49,128 nucleotides of DNA from Bacteroidota bacterium (GCA_022572355.1 JACZWC010000033.1:1-49128), one strand, 5' to 3'; positions 37,683-47,434 are shown, numbered from the stretch's first letter. Translations and numbers: made by a program. The notes: generated from the sequence alone by a model not told the origin.

Positions 37683-40229
37683 CTAAAACTTGACAATCAT
37701 TTTCAGGTTCAATAGCCGTTGCGTTAGGAAATTCGGTACGGCATACTGACGGTTGGTAACATCTCTTACCCACAAGTAGGAAATGGTATTGTTAATACCC
37801 AGTAGGTTGAACACCTCCAGGCTCAGCCAGATGGTCTTAAGATACTTAAGTGGGTTCTTCGGGCCAAGTTTTTTATCTTCCTTCAGTAATCTGGCCGAAA
37901 AGCCAATATCTACACGTCGATAGGGGGGAATGCGCAGCGTGTCTTTATAGCGTTCGTAGCTGGGTGGTCCAAAAGGGAGCCCAGATCCATATACCAGGTT
38001 CAGGTGCATCTGAATATCGGGCCGTTTGGGAAGATAGTCCTGAAAGAACAATGAAAAATTCACGCGTTGGTCAGTGGGTCGTGGAATATACCCGGGCTCA
38101 AATCGAACGCTGTCAGTTATGGTCTGGTCAGCGGTATAGCCCACAATGATTTTTTCTCCACCCTGGTTATAGTAGTCATAGTAGTAATCATCTATGATGT
38201 CTTCCTGTGTCTGCATAACAGATAAACTCACCCAGGATTCAATACCTTTGACAAATTCTCCATTTACTTTCAAGTCGATTCCCGTTGCATATCCTCTGGC
38301 GTTATTCTCTGCATAATACCGTATTCTGACATTGTCTATTTCATATGGAATTAAATTCTCCATATGCTTGTAATAGATCTCCGTAACAAATTTGAAGGGC
38401 CGGTTCCAGGCTCTGAAGTTGTAATCACTTCCCAATATTATATGAATGGATTCCTGGGCTTTCACATCCCTATGCACTTCTCCGTTCAGATCCCTTAATT
38501 CCCTGTAAAATGGCGACTGCTGATAAAATCCGAATGCTGCCCTGAACACAAAATCTGATTGCCAGTTAGGTTGCAAGGAAAACGAAAACCTGGGACTGAA
38601 GAGGATTTGCTGATTTAAATCCCAATAGGAAGCTCGCATACCAGTGGTTAAGCTATACTCAACGCTGTCTTTTGTTGCCCAGGTCCAATTGTTTTGCAGG
38701 TAGCCAGAAAAGCGGTTGGAACTAAGGGTGGTTTTGGCTCTTATAACATCTTGTACTTCGAGTAACCTGGCAGGTTGCAGGCTTGGGTTCACAAAGCCAA
38801 CTGAATCTCCAGTCTGAGGAATGGAATATCCTGCAGAGTCAATCATAGTCCATTCGCTGAGTTTATCATTGATTTGTTCGTGCTGGTATTTCACACCCCA
38901 TTGAAGGTATCGGATACCTTTTGTGAAATAACCTTTTTGTTCGAGGCTGTAAACTGTTGCATCCAGATAATTTCGCGCGTGGTTCAAGTAAGTTCCCACC
39001 CCCTTGTTCAGTTTGGCCTCTCCAAATTCTGCTTTGCCGATGTCTTTTTCGAGCTCGTCCAGCCAATACTGACCCTGGATATCATATGTCTCGCTTTCTA
39101 AAGTTCTAAAACCTGCTGCAATGATTTTGAGTTTCAATTCAGGCTTTGGAAATATGGTGGTGGACAGCGCTCCCTGAAATGTTTCGTAAGCATCTATTTC
39201 CTGTCCGTCAAAATATATCCTCAACTGCAGCGCTTCGTTCAAGGTGCCAAACTTGGTTTCCCGGTTCTCCGGAATGAAGGTATATCGATTGCGCGCGTAG
39301 TTTCCCAAGAAGCTAATCTCCACATCTTCGGTTAAATTATAAGTAAATAACCCCTGGAAATCAGTAAATGATGGCTTGTACTCGCCTTTGGTATTCAATG
39401 AGTTTAGCAGGTACTGATTGGTTTTATGTCTTAATCCCAATTGATAGGCGAGTCTGTAATTCGCAGTTACTCCTTCCACATGTGCCGCTCCACCGAGCAA
39501 ACTCATGGAAACCGTTCCACCCAGCTCAGTGGGCTTTCTATATTTGATGTCTAACACAGACGACATCTTATCGCCGTACTTCGCATCAAAACCACCGGCG
39601 GAAAAGAGGATAGATGATACCATGTCGGAGTTGATGAAGCTCAATCCTTCTTGTTCACCTGATCTAACCAAAAATGGGCGATAGATCAGGATATCATTCA
39701 CATAAACCAGGTTCTCATCGTAGTTGCCTCCCCGAACGGAATATTGCGAAGTCAGTTCATTATTTGAGGAAACACCGGGTAAGGTCTTGATGATCGCTTC
39801 AACACCTCCGGTAGCTGATGGTATAACGCTGATTGTTTTGGGATCAATACTCTGCAGCGTAGAGTTTCGGATCTGTTTGTCTTCAACCGTGACATTTTGA
39901 AGCTGTGTTGATGACACCTTCAGAGTTTGATTAAAATTATAGGTTTCACCTGCGTTCAAGTTCACTTGTACCTTTTCGGAGCCAAATCCTATAAAGGAAA
40001 AAACGATGACTATGTCTGTATCTGATGGAACCGTTAGCTTGTATGATCCGTCTTGTGCACTGCTGGTTCCTACGGGCAAGCCCAATATGCCAATGTTAAC
40101 GGACTCTTTGGGATTGCCGTCCTTATCAGAGACAACACCCACCACATAAGCAGATTCCTGCGCATTGACCAGATTTATGGCAAATGCCAGGATAAGTACA
40201 AGAATAGACCTCAGCATGGTGATGTGCAT
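37683..40229 (-). CDS. TonB-dependent outer-membrane receptor with carboxypeptidase-like N-terminal domain
   Basis: The product is 848 residues from ATG 40229 (an ATG at 40217 is also possible). The signal peptide ends LVNAQ. A carboxypeptidase-regulatory-like domain occupies about 25-105 (GVVSDKDGNPKESVNIGI, SFIGFGSEKV). The plug domain lies at about 120-235 (LPGVSSNNEL, YSVRGGNYDENLVYVND). The rest is a beta-barrel ending LKMIVKF, with the terminal Phe usual for outer-membrane proteins. Substrate is unknown; no SusD-like lipoprotein lies beside it, so a glycan SusCD role is unlikely. The first 62 codons and leader are duplicated at 41190-41413. Confidence 0.93.
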   Translation of the reverse strand: MHITMLRSILVLILAFAINLVNAQESAYVVGVVSDKDGNPKESVNIGILGLPVGTSSAQDGSYKLTVPSDTDIVIVFSFIGFGSEKVQVNLNAGETYNFNQTLKVSSTQLQNVTVEDKQIRNSTLQSIDPKTISVIPSATGGVEAIIKTLPGVSSNNELTSQYSVRGGNYDENLVYVNDILIYRPFLVRSGEQEGLSFINSDMVSSILFSAGGFDAKYGDKMSSVLDIKYRKPTELGGTVSMSLLGGAAHVEGVTANYRLAYQLGLRHKTNQYLLNSLNTKGEYKPSFTDFQGLFTYNLTEDVEISFLGNYARNRYTFIPENRETKFGTLNEALQLRIYFDGQEIDAYETFQGALSTTIFPKPELKLKIIAAGFRTLESETYDIQGQYWLDELEKDIGKAEFGEAKLNKGVGTYLNHARNYLDATVYSLEQKGYFTKGIRYLQWGVKYQHEQINDKLSEWTMIDSAGYSIPQTGDSVGFVNPSLQPARLLEVQDVIRAKTTLSSNRFSGYLQNNWTWATKDSVEYSLTTGMRASYWDLNQQILFSPRFSFSLQPNWQSDFVFRAAFGFYQQSPFYRELRDLNGEVHRDVKAQESIHIILGSDYNFRAWNRPFKFVTEIYYKHMENLIPYEIDNVRIRYYAENNARGYATGIDLKVNGEFVKGIESWVSLSVMQTQEDIIDDYYYDYYNQGGEKIIVGYTADQTITDSVRFEPGYIPRPTDQRVNFSLFFQDYLPKRPDIQMHLNLVYGSGLPFGPPSYERYKDTLRIPPYRRVDIGFSARLLKEDKKLGPKNPLKYLKTIWLSLEVFNLLGINNTISYLWVRDVTNRQYAVPNFLTQRLLNLKMIVKF

Positions 40230-40257
40230 AACGATAAGCTACCCGATATATTGCCGG

Positions 40258-40265
40258 TAAAGATA
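40258..40265 (-). promoter_or_regulatory. -7-like element (TATCTTTA) for the TonB receptor gene
   Basis: On the minus strand TATCTTTACCGG lies 29 nt upstream of the ATG at 40229 and matches TAnnTTTG at seven of eight positions. The duplicated segment at 41190-41413 ends exactly at this element. Confidence 0.45.
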
Positions 40266-40340
40266 AGAGCCTTTGGTTGACGAATCTTTAGCGTAGTAGT
40301 CTGTTGAAATAATAAGATGCAATACCTTCCAATTCAAGCT

Positions 40341-40365
40341 TTGAGGTACCAAATTGGCACCTCAA
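40341..40365. promoter_or_regulatory. Operator-like palindrome overlapping the ORF6N promoter
   Basis: TTGAGGTACCAA (40341-40352) and TTGGCACCTCAA (40354-40365) form a 12-bp inverted repeat with one mismatch around a central A. The TTG at 40354-40356 lies exactly 19 nt before TAACTTTA (40376-40383), a near-consensus promoter for the gene starting at 40406. A matching palindrome lies inside that gene at 40604-40634. Confidence 0.6.
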
Positions 40366-40405
40366 AAAACAAGAGTAACTTTACCGGCGAAATAAAGCCA
40401 ATAAA

Positions 40406-40930
40406 ATGAATAAAGAAATTGCTATACCGGACGAAGTAGTAATGAGTAAGATCTACCAGATCAGAGGTCAAAAAGTAATGATTGACAGGGATTTGGCAGA
40501 ACTTTACGGAGTAGAAACAAAAGCGTTAAAACAAGCAGTAAAGCGTAATCTTGATATTTTTCCGGAGCATTTTATGTTTGAATTAACGAAAAAAGAGTTC
40601 AGCAACTTGAGGTCACAATTTGTGACCTCAAGTTGGGGAGGCCAAAGATATCTGCCTTATGTTTTTACTGAACACGGAGTTTTGCAGCTTGCCAATGTGG
40701 TCAGGAGCCGGAGAGCAAAACAAATGAGCATACGTATCATAGAGGTTTTTATAAAGATGCGTGAAATGCTCCTTACCCATAAAGACCTATTGTTGAAAAT
40801 GGAAGAAGTGGAAAAGAAAGTAGCAGGACAGGATGAGAAAATAGAACTGATATTTGACTACTTAAAACAGTTTATCAGTGACAAGAAAATTCCAAGAGAG
40901 AAAATTGGATATAAACAGCCAGGAGAATAG
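40406..40930 (+). CDS. ORF6N domain DNA-binding protein
   Basis: The 174-residue product has an ORF6N domain at about 15-115: IYQIRGQKVMIDRDLAELY, VKRNLDIFPEHFMFELT, the NLRSQFVTSSWGG segment and LPYVFTEHGVLQLANV. A coiled-coil tail (about 130-155) suggests it dimerises. ORF6N proteins occur in phages and bacterial accessory regions and are thought to bind DNA; this one has no phage genes around it. The 31-bp palindrome 40604-40634 lies in the NLRSQFVTSS codons and has the same TTGAGGT arms as the promoter palindrome, which suggests self-regulation. Confidence 0.85.
   Translation: MNKEIAIPDEVVMSKIYQIRGQKVMIDRDLAELYGVETKALKQAVKRNLDIFPEHFMFELTKKEFSNLRSQFVTSSWGGQRYLPYVFTEHGVLQLANVVRSRRAKQMSIRIIEVFIKMREMLLTHKDLLLKMEEVEKKVAGQDEKIELIFDYLKQFISDKKIPREKIGYKQPGE
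40604..40634. promoter_or_regulatory. Perfect 31-bp palindrome inside the ORF6N gene
   Basis: AACTTGAGGTCACAA (40604-40618) and TTGTGACCTCAAGTT (40620-40634) are perfect 15-bp inverted repeats around one T. The arms share TTGAGGT and the terminal AA with the promoter palindrome, and the centres are 266 bp apart. Confidence 0.6.
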
Positions 40931-41015
40931 ATATGGATTCTTTACCTAACGTGCGACTGAAGTGCAATTTGGTTACTGATTCATGTTAACTAAAAACACT
41001 GCTTTTTGAATATTA

Positions 41016-41198
41016 ATGATGAAATATCCTTATAACAGCCTGAATACCAGTAGTAGTTATTATCCATTTGGGATGCAAATGCCTAGAAGGACTCTTACAT
41101 CGCCTGACTACAGGTACGGGTTTAATGGTATGGAGAAGGATGATGAACTGAAAGGGAATGGGAATTCTTATGACTTTGGGGCGAGGATTTATGATCCG
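41016..41198 (+). pseudogene. RHS repeat-associated core fragment
   Basis: About 60 codons read YYPFGMQMPRRTLTS, YRYGFNGMEKDDELKG and NSYDFGARIYDP, the conserved end of the RHS-associated core. No RHS repeats lie upstream. At the IYDP codons the sequence switches into a copy of the TonB receptor gene in antisense, so the expected GRWLS-type continuation and the variable C-terminal domain are missing. It is a remnant left by recombination. Confidence 0.85.
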
Positions 41199-41413
41199 TC
41201 TTGTGCACTGCTGGTTCCTACGGGCAAGCCCAATATGCCAATGTTAACGGACTCCTTGGGATTGCCGTCCTTATCAAAGACCACACCTACTACATAAGCA
41301 GATTCCTGTGCATTTACCAGATTCATAGTAAATACCAATATAAGTACAACAATAGACCTCAGCATGGTGTTGTGCATAACGATAAGCTACCTGATATATT
41401 GCCGGTAAAGATA
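41190..41413 (-). pseudogene. Duplicated promoter and first 62 codons of the TonB receptor gene
   Basis: This 224-bp block aligns without gaps to 40042-40265, with about 16 mismatches by eye. On the minus strand it holds the TATCTTTA -7-like element, leader, ATG at 41377, signal peptide and start of the carboxypeptidase-like domain (MHNTMLRS to SSAQDGS). It stops at the junction, where GGATCATAA reads Gly-Ser-stop. The break coincides with TATGATCCG, a 9-bp sequence shared by the RHS core and the receptor gene. Confidence 0.85.
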
Positions 41414-41613
41414 TGGACCTGCTAAGAAAAGTTGAAGAGCAAGTTAAGTCTAGGGAAAACTACAGAGTATTGGTGAGATTGCATATTAGAAAATGAAATG
41501 TTCCCGTATTTATATGCATATCATAAAACAGGTATTTCTACAGTCTTTCCCAGATTTTTTGTGTATATTTCAGATTGCGATTGTTTCAGATATCACCATC
41601 AAATCCCCTAAAC

Positions 41614-44600
41614 ATGAAAAGTACCATTTCAGCCATTAAACTCACCTTGATTATTATCACGGTTTTATTCATTTCTGAAAACGGATTTGGTCAAGATCCT
41701 CTACAATTTCCAATAGACGAAATAACACCAAATCCTCCTGTAACGCCTTCTGGTATGTTGATTGATAGGTTCAACAATGTCTATTCACCAACCAACCTTG
41801 GAAACCTAAAGACATCAAACCAGGCAATCAACTGTAGCGGTTTCATCGTGGACTTCGAAGACGTGATTCTAGGTAACGGATTAGGTTTTAATGATCAAAC
41901 TCCTTCACCATGTACATCGGGATTAACATTGGGAGAGGAAAGAATCAATACTGTCTGTTCTTTGTTTGCCTATGTTGCTAAAATCATTGATTTGGGAGGT
42001 GCAAACCCTGAGATTCTATTCACTGTTTCAGATACAAGTGGAACCGGAGCACTTGCTTCAGCGTCAGCTTTATACTTTGATACTGTTACCTCTGGAATTG
42101 TAGGAGGATTTGTATATGATCGAATTGTTTTACTTGGAGGTACAGACCCGGATAATGACACTAACACCTATGATGCGACCATCAATGTAGATTTTGGCAC
42201 AAGATTTTTAGGAAATCTTCCTGTTCCGTGGAACTCGTGTTTTACTGCATGTGCACAAAATAAAATAGATTTATACTCTATCATTTTACATGAAGTTACT
42301 CATACTCTGGGTTTTGCGTCATTTGTAGGTAAGACTGGAGCCAGCATACAAACCGGGCTGATTACTGGTCCATACACTGTGTACGATCAAAGGTTGTATG
42401 ATAATGGATTATCATTTAACCTTATAAGCTTCCCATCTACTTTTGTAGGTATTGCCCCAGATGATCTTATTGAGTCATGGTTTTTCGACCCTGGTAATTC
42501 AGAAGAGCATCCATTATTTGCTGAGCCGTATAGTCTAACACCTCCGCCTGTTTTTCAACCAAGTAGTTTCAGTCACTTTGATGTCAAAAGGTCAGAATTC
42601 CAATACGTAATGCGACCATCAACTTCTGGGGGGAATGACCGTTTCTATACGCAACCAGAAATTGAGGTATTGCAAAATTTGGGATACACTATCAACACTT
42701 CAAATTTACCTAATGCCGGCAGTGTTTATCCTATAGGGTCTGATGATTTTGGCAACACAACTATTGGACAGCAAGTTTGCATTAATGTTCTTGGAAATGA
42801 TACCGATCCTAATGGAACGTTATTTATTTCAGATTGTAATATGGATTTATGTACTGGGATTCTTGCTCCACCATCTATATTAATAATAAATGGCGGTGGA
42901 TCAGCAACCGTAAATGGAGATTCAATATGTTATACCCCTGATGCTGGATTTGTTGGGACGGCACATTTACAATATTGTATTGCTGATGGACTTACAGCTG
43001 ATAGTTTAGTAAATATCATAAACACAGTCGATGTGTATGTAGAAGTACAAGGAACTTTTTGTCCAGATGACGTTTGTAACTATGTGTGTAACGGAAGCTT
43101 TGAAGCTGGTCAAGGAACCTGTGATCCACCAGGCCTTGGCTTGTTCTCTTCTAATGGATTCCCCAATTCTCCAGTGAATAATTGGTATAGTAGCGTAGGC
43201 ACCCCAGATTTATGTATTAGAGGAATACAGTTATGTAATCCCCAACCAACCGGCAATCCCCAGTGGTTCGATATTCCTGATAACCTTCATGCAACTTCCA
43301 CTGGAGCTCCCATTCCTACACACAACGCTCCTAATGACAGATACATTGCAATTCGGTCCACTCCATCACCCGTAGATTATATAGAAGGAGTTTTAACTAA
43401 ATTAATAAATACACTTACCCCAGGAAATCAATATAGGCTTACGCTTTGGGCATATTCAAAAATAGAAGGAGGAGGTTCGACATTTAATACACTGATGTTT
43501 TTTCTGAATGATTCATTACCAATCCATGGATTGGGTTTCAGTCAGACCATAGGCGATTTTAATATTGTGACAGGTGGAGTTAATCAATCAACTGGAATAG
43601 ACGTTCCTCAAAACACTTGGACCTTTCTTGACACATCGTTTATTGCACCGACAAATACAACAGGGGAACAATTTCTGATAATAGAGCCTAAATTTGGTGC
43701 TCCGTCACAATTGTCTATTGTAATTGATGATGTTCGATTAATCGATGCTGACCCCACTAAGCCCAATATCATAATTGAAAAAATCCTGACAAGTGTACCA
43801 CAGTTTCGTCATGGAGACACAGTGAATTATGAAATTTCAATCTGTAATGTTGATTCCATTTTAGATGGATTCAATGTTACCGTTGAAGATTTTCTCGGTC
43901 CTGGGCTTAATTTAATAAGTAGTTCATTCAATAGCTTTCCCACGCATAACCTTGGCACATTACTCACTGGAGAATGTGACACATTGGTTTTGTCAGCAAC
44001 GATCGACAGTTCTGTTGCTTTTAATGAGGGCATAAACAATTGCGTGCTTTTAACCAGCGGAGGGAATTGTGGAGATACCGCAAGTTCGCAAATGTGTTCT
44101 ATTGTTACTGTGGCGTCTACGGATATTTCTGTTATTAAGACAGTAGATAAGGATTCTGTGCTAAAAGGTGACACGGTAATATATTCCATATTCATTGGTA
44201 ATAACGGGGGAGCGGTAGCCACCAACGTGCTTGTGGAGGATGTTATTACACCTGATGCAACTATTGAATCTTTCTCTGCACCTGGTGCTACTTTGACCGT
44301 GAACAATAATACAGTTCAGATTCTATATAACACAATAGATATTGGGGTAGAAAATGTCGTGGAACTAACGATAGTGATAAATACCAACTGTGGTAAGATT
44401 ATACAAAACTGTGCTGACCTGATTTCCATTGATGAAGTCGAGGAAGGAATTTCCAACAATAGTAGTTGTACAAATATTGTCGTAGGCAGTGGTTCTTCTT
44501 CTTCTTCTTCATTCGTAATAGATTTTTTAAGCTCATCTCCTGAAACTTGCGCGGACTCTTGTAACGGTGTAACTACAGTCTTTGTATGTGGGGGGCTTCC

Positions 44601-47424
44601 TCCATACACATATCAGTGGGATGACCCGTCAAATCAAACCAATCAATCTGCGGTTGACCTCTGTGTGGGTGCATATTCAGTTACGGTGGTTGATTCGATT
44701 GGTACTACGATTATTGCATCAGCGGTTGTATTACTAAGACCTCTTCTGGCTTTTGTTGCAACAGAAGACGCAAGTAGTTGCATATCTTCGGATGGAACAG
44801 CAGTAGCGATTGCTCTGCTTGGCCTACCGCCATATACATATTTGTGGAGTACTGGTGATACTACGGATTCAATTGCCGGATTAACTGCGGGGTTTTATTT
44901 TGTTACTATAACCGATGCTTTTGGGTGTAGCGGTGTAGGGTTTAATTCTCTAAATGATCCCACGCTTGATGTATCTCCGAATACTAATCCCTGCCCAGGA
45001 ATTATAGGGCCAGCAAATCCTGACACAAATTTTTTCTATGAATGGGCACCAACTTCAGGCCTGTCTGACCCTTTTATCGCAAACCCATTCGCTAATCCTA
45101 GCACTACTACAACCTACCAGCTTACTATATTTGATCCGATAAATTCGTGTCTCAATGTGTCATCCTACACTGTTCAGGTAGCCTTTGATATAATTGATAC
45201 AACCATTACGGGGATAGAGGTGTGGGATATTCCACTCTCAATCAAGGGACTTGTCACCGTTGAATCAGGGGCAAGACTAACAATTAAAAATACTACAATA
45301 AGTTTTGGCAAGCATCTAAATCCACTAGTTCCTGATGCGGGTATTCCTGCTACAGGTATTTTGGTAAAGGACGGAGGAGAACTCATAGTAAACAATGCAG
45401 TATTGACTTCTCTCTCTTGCGAAGGCGTAATGTGGACTGGTATTCAGGTTTGGGGTGATCCTTGTCTTAATTGCCCGATTAATCAATTAAACCCCGGCAA
45501 AGTTACAATAGTCGGAGGATCTGAGATCAGGAATGCTCGTACTGGAGTGCTTGCAAACAGAATCCCACCGCCACATGTCGCAACGCCAGTTCCAAACTTC
45601 GGAGCTGGATACGTGACTGCCGTTGTTTCGAGTTTTGTAGACTGTAGGATTGGAATTGAGTTAAGTAAGTCTATTTATCCATCCAAGAGTAAAATTCTTG
45701 GCTGCACATTCACAAATAACAAATTACTGAAAGATCAAATTGAATTTCTAGGAGAGAATACCGATGCTTTTATCGTAATTAACCAAATTAATGACGTTAC
45801 AGTTGCGGGGTGTACGTTTAACAGCAGCAATATCTTTGATATTGGTGACCGATCAACAGGAATTAGAAGTTTTGATGCAGGATACATTGCCACCTCTAAT
45901 TCATTCGGCACTTTGACAAAAGGTATTGATGCTTCGGGGACCGGAATAGTTACAGGAGTAATCATGCGGAACAATACATTTACAGATACAAGACAAAGCA
46001 TTACCAGTCAGGGGAACAATTATGATGATATAAGTAGCAATACTTTCAATGTCTTAGACGGAGAAGTAATCGGGGTGGACACATTCCCAACCTGGGCCGT
46101 GTTTATGTACAACACTACTGGATTTCTTGTTACGCTCAACACTATAAATACGGATAATACTATTACTGATAATACATACGGCGTGGTTGTGCGTAACTCC
46201 GATGGCTTGGGTGGTCAAGTTTATAAAAATGAGTTTAGCGGCGCTTTTAGTGTGGCAACCCAGATAGAGCAGGATAATAGCATTTTACAAGTTGGATGCA
46301 ACGGGTACGCAGATGTAAGCGCTTTTGATTGGGCAGTTACTTCCGGTGTGCTTGATGAGCAGGGAGCATGCAATCCTTCTGATAATTCATCACCTGCCGG
46401 CAACTTGTTTCACCCAGGATGTAGTGGTCAGGGGCATATTTTCAAAGATGGATCGGTTCCTACTTTTGTTTATAATTCACACGCATCAATTCCACCAACT
46501 TGTAATAGTGGAGGTGTAACTGTGTTGCCTTGTGCAGGGACTGTCATAGATACCGCTAACATCGATAATGCATGTCCGAGCCTATTTACAGGTGGAGGAA
46601 ATCCTGGCCCTGACACTACGGGAAACGGAGGTGTGGTACAGGGACAGTTTATCTCTTTGATCAATAAAACAAAGGATACCAAAGAGAAACTATTGCTCCA
46701 CAATGGTTTAATACGATTTGCTATTATCAGGGGAGAAACTGATTTTGCGATACAGAGGCTGCTAAGCCTTAACACGGTAACGTCTGCTAAAATACTTGTG
46801 GCCCAATATGTTCACACAAGGGAGACTCAGAAGGCAATAAAGGAATTAAAGAAGATTCCTGTGGCAGGCAATGAGAATATAAGGTTTAAGGAGTTATTTG
46901 AAAAGCTCATTGAGATTAGAAAGAAGGGACAAAACTTAAAAAACATTAGCATGGCGGATGAGGCAGTGATCAGAGATGTGGCCAACAGTGAAACGAAAGT
47001 CTCCGTAAAGGCTGAGGCTGTTCTGGTGATGATTGAAAAAGAGAAGTATAACAGGCAACCAGAAAGGATCAATCAGCAAGGACTTAAGATGGCAGGAAAT
47101 AACAATAATGGCATTACCATTATAGAGGATGGGGACCCTGAACAGCTTAGCTTGGACTTAAAATCAGTTGCTTCTCCTACTATAACTTTAGCGCCAAATC
47201 CATTCAAGGAATCTACAACTATTACTTATCAATTACCGTTTAGCACAGAGTACGGAGAGATCGTTATTTACAATACGGTGGGCCATATAGTTGATAAGTA
47301 TAAGGTGATTGGGAGTGGCCAGATTGAATATTATAATAGCCACCTATCAGCAGGCATATACGTCTGTAATTACATACATGGGAATAGGGTTGTAAAATCC
47401 TTGAAAATGGTGATCATCAAATGA
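41614..47424 (+). CDS. Giant multidomain T9SS type A protein with HExxH motif, DUF11, SprB and beta-helix domains
   Basis: The product is 1936 residues from ATG 41614; the longer frame from 41575 precedes the signal peptide. The signal peptide ends ENGFGQ. The first domain carries HEVTHTLGF at residues 226-234, a zinc-protease-like motif. Then come a cadherin-like segment (CINVLGNDTDPNGT, about 377-485), a jelly-roll-like region opening VCNGSFEAG (about 488-710), two DUF11-like domains (about 719-960), two SprB-like repeats and an Ig-like segment (about 970-1190). A parallel beta-helix (about 1195-1655), a helical region (about 1670-1820) and a type A sorting domain (APNPFKEST, SAGIYVCNY) finish it. 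Export by the T9SS is predicted. Proteolytic activity is possible but needs a third zinc ligand I cannot assign. Confidence 0.88.
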   Translation: MKSTISAIKLTLIIITVLFISENGFGQDPLQFPIDEITPNPPVTPSGMLIDRFNNVYSPTNLGNLKTSNQAINCSGFIVDFEDVILGNGLGFNDQTPSPCTSGLTLGEERINTVCSLFAYVAKIIDLGGANPEILFTVSDTSGTGALASASALYFDTVTSGIVGGFVYDRIVLLGGTDPDNDTNTYDATINVDFGTRFLGNLPVPWNSCFTACAQNKIDLYSIILHEVTHTLGFASFVGKTGASIQTGLITGPYTVYDQRLYDNGLSFNLISFPSTFVGIAPDDLIESWFFDPGNSEEHPLFAEPYSLTPPPVFQPSSFSHFDVKRSEFQYVMRPSTSGGNDRFYTQPEIEVLQNLGYTINTSNLPNAGSVYPIGSDDFGNTTIGQQVCINVLGNDTDPNGTLFISDCNMDLCTGILAPPSILIINGGGSATVNGDSICYTPDAGFVGTAHLQYCIADGLTADSLVNIINTVDVYVEVQGTFCPDDVCNYVCNGSFEAGQGTCDPPGLGLFSSNGFPNSPVNNWYSSVGTPDLCIRGIQLCNPQPTGNPQWFDIPDNLHATSTGAPIPTHNAPNDRYIAIRSTPSPVDYIEGVLTKLINTLTPGNQYRLTLWAYSKIEGGGSTFNTLMFFLNDSLPIHGLGFSQTIGDFNIVTGGVNQSTGIDVPQNTWTFLDTSFIAPTNTTGEQFLIIEPKFGAPSQLSIVIDDVRLIDADPTKPNIIIEKILTSVPQFRHGDTVNYEISICNVDSILDGFNVTVEDFLGPGLNLISSSFNSFPTHNLGTLLTGECDTLVLSATIDSSVAFNEGINNCVLLTSGGNCGDTASSQMCSIVTVASTDISVIKTVDKDSVLKGDTVIYSIFIGNNGGAVATNVLVEDVITPDATIESFSAPGATLTVNNNTVQILYNTIDIGVENVVELTIVINTNCGKIIQNCADLISIDEVEEGISNNSSCTNIVVGSGSSSSSSFVIDFLSSSPETCADSCNGVTTVFVCGGLPPYTYQWDDPSNQTNQSAVDLCVGAYSVTVVDSIGTTIIASAVVLLRPLLAFVATEDASSCISSDGTAVAIALLGLPPYTYLWSTGDTTDSIAGLTAGFYFVTITDAFGCSGVGFNSLNDPTLDVSPNTNPCPGIIGPANPDTNFFYEWAPTSGLSDPFIANPFANPSTTTTYQLTIFDPINSCLNVSSYTVQVAFDIIDTTITGIEVWDIPLSIKGLVTVESGARLTIKNTTISFGKHLNPLVPDAGIPATGILVKDGGELIVNNAVLTSLSCEGVMWTGIQVWGDPCLNCPINQLNPGKVTIVGGSEIRNARTGVLANRIPPPHVATPVPNFGAGYVTAVVSSFVDCRIGIELSKSIYPSKSKILGCTFTNNKLLKDQIEFLGENTDAFIVINQINDVTVAGCTFNSSNIFDIGDRSTGIRSFDAGYIATSNSFGTLTKGIDASGTGIVTGVIMRNNTFTDTRQSITSQGNNYDDISSNTFNVLDGEVIGVDTFPTWAVFMYNTTGFLVTLNTINTDNTITDNTYGVVVRNSDGLGGQVYKNEFSGAFSVATQIEQDNSILQVGCNGYADVSAFDWAVTSGVLDEQGACNPSDNSSPAGNLFHPGCSGQGHIFKDGSVPTFVYNSHASIPPTCNSGGVTVLPCAGTVIDTANIDNACPSLFTGGGNPGPDTTGNGGVVQGQFISLINKTKDTKEKLLLHNGLIRFAIIRGETDFAIQRLLSLNTVTSAKILVAQYVHTRETQKAIKELKKIPVAGNENIRFKELFEKLIEIRKKGQNLKNISMADEAVIRDVANSETKVSVKAEAVLVMIEKEKYNRQPERINQQGLKMAGNNNNGITIIEDGDPEQLSLDLKSVASPTITLAPNPFKESTTITYQLPFSTEYGEIVIYNTVGHIVDKYKVIGSGQIEYYNSHLSAGIYVCNYIHGNRVVKSLKMVIIK
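44493..44510 (+). repeat. (TTC)6 microsatellite coding a Ser run
   Basis: Six TTC units encode most of GSGSSSSSSF in the linker between DUF11-like and SprB-like domains. Changes in unit number would alter linker length without shifting frame. Confidence 0.8.
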
Positions 47425-47434
47425 TCTAAAGATA

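Noticed and set aside
40406..41413. A prophage or intact insertion sequence around the ORF6N gene
   Set aside because: No integrase, transposase, phage structural gene or terminal repeats are present; only an ORF6N gene and a recombined RHS remnant.
41413..41496. A 27-codon plus-strand frame starting ATG at 41413 after the duplicated segment
   Set aside because: It is short and lysine/arginine-rich, and resembles nothing I recognise; it could be the end of an older gene but cannot be supported.
44316..44609. Glu-rich antisense frame across the TTC microsatellite
   Set aside because: The acidic run is just the complement of the Ser codons in the sense gene, which has a clear domain context.
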